Origin: Darksidea phi
Taxonomy: Eukaryota; Ascomycota; Dothideomycetes; Pleosporales; Lentitheciaceae
Assembly (NCBI GenBank): GCA_030770425.1
Contig: JASJFT010000080.1
Location: 62,001 to 126,000, forward strand
DNA length: 64,000 nt
Direction of reading: 5' to 3'
Positions 54,552-64,000 of this stretch are shown in pieces. The translations under genes and the position numbers were made by a program. The notes beneath the pieces are model-generated. The model saw nothing but the letters and a program-made list of their open reading frames with translations, was not told the DNA's origin and did no database searches. Positions within the stretch are counted from its first letter, which is position 1. The number at the start of each line of letters is the position of its first letter.

Positions 54552-56872
54552 CTAACGCCAACAGCTCCTCACTCGTACACGAAAGTGGCGCATCCCACAA
54601 ATAGCACTGACTCCTCGGACTTGGCAGCAACACATTTTTAATCCTAAAGCTACTCTCCGGTCAAGTTGAGCCGTATGACGTGTTCCCATTCGTATGGATG
54701 CTCCCATAGCGACGTCCTGGTCGAACATGACGCGATCGAAGATCCTAGATACGGTTTCGGGTTGGAAGGCACCGACGGCGTGGCCTGCGTCAAAGCCACG
54801 CGAGAAGGAGATTTTGTTGTGTTGGCGCACGACGCGGCCGCTGCTGAAGGTTGAGTTGGTGGTCGAGTTGGCAGATATGAGCTCGTAGCCAGCAGAACGG
54901 AAGCCGGTCGCCGAGGAGTGCGACATAGCAAGATTTACTACTTCATCGCCTAGCCCTGTGTAATATTAGAATAGTAGTAAAGAAGAGATGAGTATTCTGG
55001 TGGCTTGTATAGTGCGTTGACACGAATGTGTATACACTTTGCAAGTGAAATTGCCCTTCTTCATCTAGTACCGTATTGACAACTGCACCTGTAATCTCGG
55101 TCGCCAAAGACGAGCGCAACTTTGATACCACGTTGAGCAACACGATTGATAGTGTCGATCGTGACTTCAAACGGATCACATGTTACACCAAAGACGGTAT
55201 TCACCATATTTGTCGAGCTGATGCCGAAGTTAAGCGGTACACCGAGTTCCTTTTGCATCCAATCTTGGCCCCATGTATCCCATGATGTTGTCTGGTGGGA
55301 AGGTTGGGTGTGTCCCTGAGAGTTTTTTATTTCATTTTTAATATATATTTTATTTGGATTTGCATAGTGGGAGGTGGGAGTCTCTTTGTAAGGTCCGCAA
55401 GGAACACACAGTAGGAGTTTGTACACAGTGGAGGTGCTATACCCACACCTTATACATGATAATAGAGCTGTAGAGCTGTATACAGTACTGTCGATCGTGA
55501 GATACCGACGAGGTGATGTTTCGAACTTTGAGGCGACGAGCAATGACATGTGCTGCCGAATCGCAGTGTCTCTGGGGATATATCGAAGGCGTTCCGCTAG
55601 CCCTGTTAGACACTGTCGCATGTTGTAGTAAGAAATAGTGCTTACGCTAGATACTGCGGTGTACGCACCTTACACGAACTTGGAAGCATTACCGTATCGC
55701 TAGTGCACATGCCCCATTTATAGTACCATTCGTCCAAATCTTTTCGGGCTCGGAAACAGCCAGAGAATGACATTGGTCGATCATATCGTAACAGCCGCCC
55801 TCCTTGGTTATATCATTCAACGCTTCGCGGTATATATTTCAGGATAGCTTGAAGGTCATACGTATTGTTCAACGCGAATTCGAGGTAGAATGACGCCTCG
55901 ATTTTCGAGTTTATGCAGAGGTTGCTCAAGCCGAGAGCATCGAGGTGGAGAGGCTTTGCATGCATGCTATCGATTGTGCCGTTTGCATCTTTTCGTTCTG
56001 GGACTGAAAGTAGGCGATAGAGCGTGGGCCCCAATGGCCATCATACTGACAGACATTAGCAATAGTACATGAAGTGCGAATGGTCTCACCGAGTTCACCC
56101 AGATGCTAATACGATCATCTGAAGATTCATGTTCCGGGAATTTCTGTAGCCAAATCTGACTAAAATGCCAACGTATCCTGGCTGCATTCCCCGTAGTATT
56201 CGCATCACTGCCCATTTTCTGGCTTGGAAAGATGCCTGTTAGTAAGGTCGCATTCGACGTCTCGGAGCCGTTACTCGGTGCGAAGACCCCGGTAAAAATA
56301 TCAAACACGCTTGGAACAAGCTCGTCGTAAGAGAAGCCGACCTGTACTGGGTGATCAGCGTATAGCATGTTAACATCGTTGTTCCATGGCCAAGAGTTTA
56401 GTGTTGTGCTGTTTGAGTCCGGGTTGATATAGCAAGGTCTGTTCTCTGCCGTTGCTCCCCCCAGGGATGTGGTACCTGGTCCGCCTCCCAGATAGATTGA
56501 GAGTGGCGCATTCTTAGGGTATTTACGACTCAAAGTACTAGAAGACATGCTTGCGTTGTATTCGGTTGCTCCGCCGAAACTATTAACCAGAGAGCTTGGT
56601 ATATGGATATAACCGCTGAAGGATCGGAATCCCGGTGTTGTTTCGTAGATACATGTCTTGTATTTGTTAGTATTTCATATTGATCAAGAGGGTTGGCCCC
56701 GTCGTACTTCTTTGTATGATATGGTCGCCCCAGGAGCTACTTTTGAGTTAATCATGTATACATTCTCAGAGGAAGAATGTGTGGAATGAAATTCACCGGA
56801 TGGTAGAGCAGAAGGGTACGGAAGGGAGGAGCAAGATAGCGCAATAGCAAAGTGAGTAGAGAGAGAAAACAT
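54552..56872 (-). pseudogene. Serine carboxypeptidase (peptidase S10) pseudogene with repeat insertion
   Basis: Minus strand. Exon 1, 56872-56708, starts MFSLSTHFAIALSC (signal-peptide-like) and ends ISYKE. Exon 2, 56656-56090, carries IYETTPGFRSFSGYIHIPSS, the oxyanion-hole block YLGGGPGTTSLGG, and NSWPWNNDVNMLYADHPVQV, ending at WVNS. Exon 3 begins YDGHWGP at 56045, so the nucleophile Ser survives in NSYDG instead of the usual ESYGG. Lesions: a frame change in the C4 run at 56029-56032, another near 55835, an in-frame stop after NGTINGACALAIR (~55702), and a dispersed repeat inside the gene. Downstream blocks remain readable: GQDWMQKELGVPLNFG, ALVFGDRDYRC (catalytic Asp) and FDAGHAVGAFQPETV (catalytic His). 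Intact S10 enzymes are secreted or vacuolar proteases of ~500-600 residues; this copy is non-functional. Confidence 0.85.
55320..55500 (+). repeat. Dispersed repeat copy 3, inside the carboxypeptidase pseudogene
   Basis: Contains GGATTTGCATAGTGGGAGG, GTGGGAGTCTCTTTGTAAGG, GAGGTGCTATACC, CACACCTTATACATGATAAT and AGAGCTGTAGAGCTGTATA. It is the best-preserved of the three copies. It splits carboxypeptidase sequence on both sides. A target-site duplication could not be identified with confidence. Confidence 0.7.
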
Positions 56873-57928
56873 GACAGCAAATAATCGTGATTGAGCTGTT
56901 TTGTATTTGAAGCCCTCGGAGATGAGGAGAAAGAGAACTTAAATACATACTGCACATTATAGGGGCCAAAAGCTACTTGACTTTTAGCATTTTGGAGCCT
57001 CCCACCCTTGCATGTCACAAACAAACATTTGAATCCAATAAGAGAGCGGAAATGAGTACGCTAAGCATAATCGGGACCCGAGCTCACGCTGCTTGGAGGA
57101 CCGCAACCTAGACGATCCCCTCGGGCCTGGCGGAACAACCAAGATCTTGCATTGTTCTGCTAACTGCACACATACCTGGTATCTGGAGTGCGTTCACTTG
57201 CTGATACAAGGGGTACATCCTCGAAACTGTTCAGTCAGATGCGGATAACCAATGCAAGAGTTATTTAATAGGCTCAACCTCATAATCCCATCTCGACGGC
57301 GCTTGAGGTAGCAAGGATTGAAAGTAACTTATTGCTTACGCCCCTGAAAAGAAGTGATGAGCTTGCAAAGAGAGTCCTGGTCGACCTAACTACGTCGCGT
57401 GGGAACGTAAAGTCAGCAGGTATTTCCTGCGATGTCTGGGTTCAGGCCATGCTTCGAAGAGGAGACGGTGTTCTATAGAGACGGTTGGATAAGAAGGGAA
57501 AGGGAAGAAAAATGGTGACTAGATGAAGACCGAGACAGCACCTGTTCGCGACCGAGGATCGGCGGGGGAGCACAGGCCCAGTTGATATGGAGCGCTGCAG
57601 GTAGATTAGGAGCGGCTACTCCTTGCTGCGTCGGGGAAAGACACTGCAGACGTTCCATAGTACAGCAGTGGGAAGAACGTGCAATCGAAGTATCTTCTCG
57701 CTGCTTCTTGGTCATGCTTGGGGATAGAAAGACGTCGACCGAGAGTATCTGTGACCTATGACCTTTGGTTCCGGCATTGAACCGTGCCTGCTGTGCTGCG
57801 GTATGCTGGCAGCGCCAAGCACGGGCGGAACACTTCGCGCCTAGATACATCTTCCTGCAAACTATCATCTCTCCCCCAACGCATCTCCCGCCGGCCGCCT
57901 ACGCGCTGCTCATGGAAACGCCATCTAG
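56873..57928. other. Divergent region between the S10 pseudogene and NOT1
   Basis: Holds the former carboxypeptidase promoter and the NOT1 promoter and leader. The minus frame 57473-57868 has no recognisable domain. No gene called. Confidence 0.4.
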
Positions 57929-60900
57929 ATGAGCAGCCAGCAACACTCCTGGGGCCCGCCGAGACACCACCAGAGCACACGCCTGACCCCCATATCCATA
58001 TCTACCGCATTCTCCCAAGAACAGCGCAACACTCCTTCCCCCAGCGGCTCGCGCGCGGGCTTCTCTCCTGCTACCACCAGCTTCCCAGCGCTCCCGCTGT
58101 CTTCCGCCCGACACGTCGCGAGTCGCAAGTCGTCGGCGGCCTCGTCCACGTCGTCGCCCTTCTCACCCTCGTACGCCGGACAGCAGCCCCCAACCGGCCA
58201 GCTGCTGTCCTCCCGTACCAGGACAATCGCGCCCCAGCCCGCTTCGCAGCTGGCTTCCTCCGCCGCAGCAGCAGCCGCATCGCAGGGAGGTGGTGGGTCT
58301 TCGAGCGGCGGCGGAGGGACCTCACGGCTTGTCCGCGCCTCGCCTTCGCTCTCTACATCGAGTACTGTGGGATCGCCTAGCACGTCAGCCAATCCCGCCT
58401 CGAGCGCCTTTGCACAGAACCAAAATCTCTCCCGCATTGTCATTGCGCAGATTTTCCTGTTGCTTAGCCAGTTTGTCCCAGTGAAGGACGCGAAGGACCG
58501 GGCAAAGTGGGACACGCAGGCCGAGCAAGTTCGGAAGGTAGGTCGTTTGTCGTTTTCCCTCAGCCCGCTTCGTACTTCAGGATCAGAGAAGCTAACCTGC
58601 GACAGCTCATCGACACCAACGGCATGGAGGTCTTCTCCAAGTACTTCCGGCGCCTGCTGCAGAACAACGCGCCCCACATTTTCTCAAATGGCGCACGCAG
58701 CACAGATCCCCATGGAAACTACCAGCTGCTCGTGAATGAAATGCAGAAGCTGCGGACCGACACGGATCAAGCACAGAAAATTGCCGAGTCTATTAACACA
58801 CCCGAAGGCGACCTGTTCCGGGAGTTTGACCTCTCCACCTTCATCTCCCATTTCCAATTGGACCCATTCGCCACAGCTATGCTGGCCGCGGCGTGTAAAC
58901 CGGGCGGTACCGCCGACATGAAGGCAAAAGGTAAGTTCTGGCTTCTGGATATTGTTGTGCTATACTAACGGCACGCAGCCGACGCGATTCTGTCAGCCAC
59001 TAGCGAAGAGCTTATGATGGCCATCGCGCGACCCGAACCATCCCAGTCCGACGACATCACGACCGAGTACCTCGTATCGCTGCTTGAGCGCGTTCTTCAG
59101 GATCCACCACAGGACTGGAGTGAAGACAGGAAGGTCAGCCTGTCGTACGCCATACAAATGCGCTATCAGACTTTGCGGGCGACCATACCGGAAGAGATCC
59201 ACGCGGTGTTGCAGCTCATCGAGCTGACCAATGGCTCGCAGAATCCTCTAGTGAAGCTAGTACAACGAGCGGGTCCGCGAGGTACAGAAAGCGTCGAGGC
59301 GTGCAAAGAGATGCTTGCGTCGGCCGAGACCCGCGACATCAGCTACCAGCAAGTCGCCAGCGTGCTAATCTACCTGACCTTGGTCTCTGGACACAACGCC
59401 AAGAACTTCGTTGCCGCGCTGCGAGAACACCGGACTGGACAGCGGTTGGACTGGCAGGATGTCGTGCACGCCTTTGATCGGGAGTCCTTGCGGGTATCAA
59501 AGCCCCAGTTCCTGGCCATCTACAACGCTCTCCTCCCAATCGCCCAAGACACAGACAGCTTTGATATCCAACTACTGTGGGGCGGCACATGGCAGAATGA
59601 AGTGACGCAGTTGTCATTCCTTATGCGCTATCTGTCCTGCGTTCCAGAAGAGCTCGACGTGACCCAGATCCCGCAATTACGGGCCTCGTACACTACCGAG
59701 ACGTTTAAAGATGCCTCGGAAGACGTTATGACGCTTGCCGTCGAAGCTGTGAGGCACCCTTATGTTTCTCTCGATGCCACACGAGCGCTGTTTAGCATGA
59801 TTTTCCGCTCGTCAGAATCATATCACTCGGCCCAGCTGATAGGCATTCCTGATATGGTTATCAATCCTCACACGGCAGAATTCCTCGTTGCTGCGGCTGC
59901 GGTACCTAAGCCTTGGGGCGCACTACAGGAGCAGGCTCTAAAGCAGCTTTTCGATCCCTACTTCTACAAGAAGCTTCCCAAGCACGATTTCGTGCTCTAT
60001 GGCCTTTGGAAGCAAGACAATCAATGGCTAGTTGACCGCTTCGTGGACGCTTTCAACGCCGATGCGATGTCGCTGAACCTCATCATGGAGCATGCAAAGA
60101 CGCACGGCTGGTTAGACGCCCTGATTCGCAGTAACACTGACATCAGTCTGGATCTTGCAGCCCAGGCTCATGCTCGCGGCCTCTTCGAGATTGAGCATTG
60201 GCTACAGCAGACCTTCGAGCAAGCTGGTCCCCTCTTTCGCCGGATCTTGACGAATTTCCTTGGCGCGAGAGCACAGGACGAGATAGCGCGTAGCCGTGAC
60301 GAGCACCATCCCATCAGCAACCCGCTCGCTGTGAAGACGGTGTATCCCCTTCTTTGGTTTCTTGCCGAATGCGAACTGCCGGAGCCTGAGCTGCTACCCC
60401 TGCAGCGTAACTGCATCCAAGCGTACCCCCGTCTAATCAACTACGGAGAGGGTGTGGACGACATTATCGATGCGAACGGTCAAAATGGGAATGCCCTTTC
60501 TCGGGACGCAGACAACAGAATGCAAGAACATTTTAAGAAGATGTACAGTGGCGAGAGCGATGTGCGCGACATCATTCAGGATCTTCGGGATTACAAGGAT
60601 TCGCGGAATCCTGCCGAGCAAGATTTGTTTGCTTGCATGATTCATGGGCTCTTCGACGAGTACAACTGCTTTGGTGAATATCCCCTGGAAGCTTTGGCTA
60701 CTACTGCAGTTCTTTTCGGCGGCATCATCAACTTCAACCTGCTTTCACGCATCGCACTTCAAGTCGGATTAGCAATGGTTTTAGAAGCTGTTACAGATTA
60801 CCGGCCCGAGGAGTCCATGTACAAATTCGGCCTTCAAGCACTTCTCCACTTCTCCAACCGCCTCCAAGAGTGGCCCAACTATTGCGACCAGCTTCTCATG

Positions 60901-63900
60901 ATTCCCGGTCTGCAGGGGACTGAGATTTACACCAAAGCTGAGGAAGTTGTCCGAGATCAGGTTGGCGAGGTTAACGGTGGCAGCCAAAATGGAAACGGTT
61001 TGACCAACGGCAATAGCATTGGCGAGCAGATTTCGACCGAGCCCACTGTCCCCAAATTTTCATGCCTCCACCTCGACCCTCCGCTTCGACCGGACGTATA
61101 CGAGGACCCCGACGAAGAGGTGCAGGATAAGGTGTTGTTTGTCCTCAACAACGTATCTGAGCGCAACCTAAGTGACAAAATCAACAGTCTTATTGAGGCT
61201 GTCGAGGACCGACATCACCAATGGTTTGCCAATTATCTTGTAGAGGAGCGCGCCAAGATGCAGCCCAATTTCCAGCAGCTGTATCTTCAGATGTTGAATC
61301 TCTTCGACGACAGGCTCCTATGGGCTGAAGTCCTTCGCGAAACTTACGTTGTCATCTTCCGCATGCTCAACAGTGAGGGCACACTGGGGTCTACTGAGCG
61401 TGGTCATCTCAAGAACCTCGCCGTCTGGTTAGGGTCTCTCACCCTTGCTCGCAACCAGCCCATTAAATTCCGTAACATATCCTTCAAAGATCTTTTGATC
61501 GAAGGCTATCACACGGATCGCCTCCTTGTTGTCTTACCCTTTACCTGCAAAGTTCTCGCGCAGGCCGAGGGTTCTGTTTTCATGCCTCCCAATCCTTGGT
61601 TGATGGAGATCTTACGCGTTCTAAAGGAGCTCTACGATCATACTGACTTGAAACTAAACCAGAAGTTCGAGATCGAGGTGCTCTGCAGAGAGCTGAAAAT
61701 CGACAGGGAGACACTAGTCGCTTCCAACTGTATCCGAGAACGACCGCTAGTCGAAGAAGAATACCTGGGACAGATGCCGACTGATGGGCTGGAGCCATTC
61801 GGTGACCTTTCCATAATGAGTCTCAATCGCGCACGAGGCCCAAGCGAGCGCTTCTCATCCGCAGCTATTACAGCTGCTCTGCCAGACTTTACCAACCAGC
61901 TCCAATATCCCCCATCGGGTAGCACCGTTGTGCCACCCGCACAATTGAAGAAGATCTTCCTCACCGCGGTACAGCAGGCCATCCAAGAGATTATTGCGCC
62001 GGTAGTAGAACGATCAGTCACCATTGCCGCCATCTCCACGTCTCAGCTCGTCAGTAAGGACTTCGCGATGGAGCCCGATGAAGAGAAGCTGCGTAAAGCT
62101 GCCCATACAGTCGTGAAAGCACTCTCGGGAGCATTAGCTCTCGTCACATGCAAGGAACCCTTACGCATGAGCATCCAGAACAACATCCGCGTGATGGCAC
62201 GAGACCTACCCGAGCAGGCTCTTCCAGAAGGTCATGTCCTGATGTTCGTCAACGACAACCTGGATCTCGTTTGTAGCACCGTGGAGCATGCGGCTGAAGT
62301 GTCATCGCTGCAGGAAATCGACATGCAAATCGAGGAAGCCGTACGCATTCGCCGCCACTTCCGTCAATCACGTCCCAACGAGCCTTTCAAAGACGCTGCC
62401 ATCAGTCCATGGGCCTTTTATATCCCTGAACCCTACAAACAGATAAGTGGGGGCTTGAACCGAGAGCAGCTAGCGATCTACGAGGAATTTGGACGGCAAT
62501 CACGTGGCGCACCTCACGTAAATAATGTTTCGCAGGATAGCGGACGTCAGTTACCTGACGTTCTGCAGGATCAATTCGCAGCAGTTCCAAGCCTGCCAAC
62601 GCCCGCAACCGCGCCAGCTGAACCGCGCCAGCCCACTCAGCAGCCCCGACTCCAGAGCCTTCAGACAGCACATGCGCCGCCTCAGCAACAACTGAATGGC
62701 TACATGGAACCACAGGGAGCAGAGCGCAGTCAGCGTGGTGTAGAAGATCTTCTGGATGATCTGCTACGGATGGCTAAGGAGGCCCCTGAGGAGCGTATCA
62801 GCGAACTCCAACTGACCAGCCCAATTCACCATGTGTTCGAGCAGCTCGTATCCAGCATCGAATTTGCCGGCCCCAACAAGGAGCCTTGGGCATTCCGAGT
62901 TGCTGGACAAGTCACGAATCATCTGTTCTCCGATACTCTAAGTCGCCTAGAGGTTGAGACGCTGGCACACCTAATGGGTAGCCTCTGCCAACTCTCTGTA
63001 CAGACTTCTCGGCAAGTACTCATGTGGCTTGCAACACTCCATGAAGACGATCGCATCTTCAATGCTCCGGTTATGGTCGCTTTGATGGAGGTTGGGTTGA
63101 TGGACATGCACCGCCTAAATACGACGATTGCCAAGGGACTCCAAGAGCGTCGACTCGCAGCTGTTGCGATGCTTTCCAGTCTCATGGATGAAATCTTGCT
63201 GAACGAGCACCCAAGCGCACTGCGTGCTGACTTTGCGCTTTCTATCGATGCGCTCACCAATTGGCTGACCGAGGATCCCAGCTTCGATGTTGGGAAGGAC
63301 TTGATCTCTAAGTTGCAGGTCCAGCCGATGGAACAGGCTCTCACGCCTCCAGCTAGTGGCCACAAAGACCAGCTAGAGTACGTCTTCGACGAATGGGTAC
63401 ATCTTCTGCAGCCTGACACCCCGACGAAGTCCATTGCGGCCTTTATATACCAAGTGCATCAGAGCCAGCTGATGAAGACGCAGGAAGACTCCATCGAGTT
63501 CTTCCGCACTTGCATTGACGCCTCTGTCGTTGCGTACGAACATGAGCACACCCTTCCTTATGGTACCGGTCATCCAGACAATGCGAACATCAAAATTGAT
63601 GCCCTCGGCAAGCTCATTGTTGAACTGATCGTCTACCAAGGCGAGCAAAACGGCGCAGTAAAGGAGAGCAAGGCGAAATATCTTGATCAGGTACTTCTCG
63701 TTGTAATACTGGTGCTCAACCAGCATATGAACACACGTGGGGATGCGTTCAATCAGAAGGTTTTCTTCCGTCTCTTCTCCACAGTTCTCTTCGAGCTCAA
63801 TGTCGCTTCTAAAGCAGGCGCGTTCGCCGGCTTCAAGGCGGACATCTATCGCGTTGTCGCACAGGCTTTCCTAGTCTTACAACCCAATTACTTTCCCCGA

Positions 63901-64000
63901 TTCGCCTTCTCGTGGCTGACTTTGATCTCCCATCGGATCTTCATACCGGCGATGCTGGAGGATGGCAAAGATGAGCGTTGGGACGTGTACGCCAAGCTCA
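57929..64000 (+). CDS. NOT1: CCR4-NOT complex scaffold subunit NOT1 (partial, runs off right edge)
   Basis: Exons 57929-58537, 58606-58930 and 58979 to the window end, at least 1985 codons; introns are 68 and 48 nt. The first ~165 residues are Ser/Pro/Gly-rich. Then the HEAT-repeat N-terminal region starts (LSRIVIAQIFLLLSQFVPVK). A MIF4G domain that binds the Caf1 deadenylase spans about residues 1005-1220 (FSCLHLDPPLRPDVYEDPDE; WLGSLTLARNQPI), and a DUF3819 (Caf40-binding) domain about 1255-1400 (VERSVTIAAISTSQLVSKDF; VNDNLDLVCSTVEHAAE; SPWAFYIPEPYK). The C-terminal Not1 superfamily region that binds Not2/Not5 has begun but is cut by the window. NOT1 organises mRNA deadenylation and translational repression. 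The start at 57929 follows an in-frame-free leader and precedes the low-complexity N-terminus. Confidence 0.95.

Noticed and set aside
57925..58677. 250-codon minus-strand frame
   Set aside because: Antisense to the NOT1 N-terminus and first intron.

Overview
The window is nuclear DNA of a filamentous ascomycete (Pezizomycotina; Dothideomycetes or a close class is my best guess). Evidence: genes are broken by many short introns (about 44-115 nt) with GTRNGT donors and CTAAC-like branch points, and the recognisable proteins are fungal (sterol 24-C-methyltransferase, HRI1, an F-box-like family, a NACHT/NLR protein, a fungal F-BAR/SH3 protein). Exon joins below were derived by hand from splice sites and reading-frame continuity.

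Layout. 1-2.3 kb: Ran1-like kinase. 2.3-7.9 kb: long stretch with no recognisable gene. 7.9-11.1 kb: a graveyard with a frameshifted F-box-like gene, a decayed multi-pass membrane protein and the C-terminal third of an MFS transporter. 11.5-26.6 kb: compact gene-rich block with a BTB protein, LRR protein, coiled-coil protein, ribosomal protein eL13, HRI1, an acidic repeat protein and an unknown protein. 26.8-28.9 kb: Ty1/copia-type gag-only element and other repeats. 28.9-35.8 kb: housekeeping block with Lunapark, MZM1, SLT11/ECM2, ERG6 and the pyruvate dehydrogenase E1 beta subunit. 35.8-40.3 kb: second long gene-free stretch. 40.3-48.0 kb: accessory block with an F-box/LRR-like protein, a minisatellite and a broken NLR gene. 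48.2-53.8 kb: aldo/keto reductase and an F-BAR/SH3 cytokinesis-type protein. 54.5-56.9 kb: serine carboxypeptidase S10 pseudogene interrupted by a repeat. 57.9 kb to the end: NOT1, scaffold of the CCR4-NOT complex, running off the right edge.

How it fits together. Conserved genes often sit as tight divergent or convergent pairs (Lunapark/MZM1, SLT11/ERG6, LRR/coiled-coil). Between them lie repeat-rich, rearranged islands with decayed genes and copies of one small dispersed repeat (three copies seen). The most striking observations are the NLR gene, whose frame is broken by an exact 14-bp tandem duplication and again by a stop codon before a still readable C-terminus; the acidic repeat protein, with four internal repeats carrying SUMO-consensus-like motifs; and the intact gag-only element, with a perfect palindrome in its leader. 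I saw no CRISPR array, rRNA or tRNA gene. No clear secondary-metabolite cluster is present.
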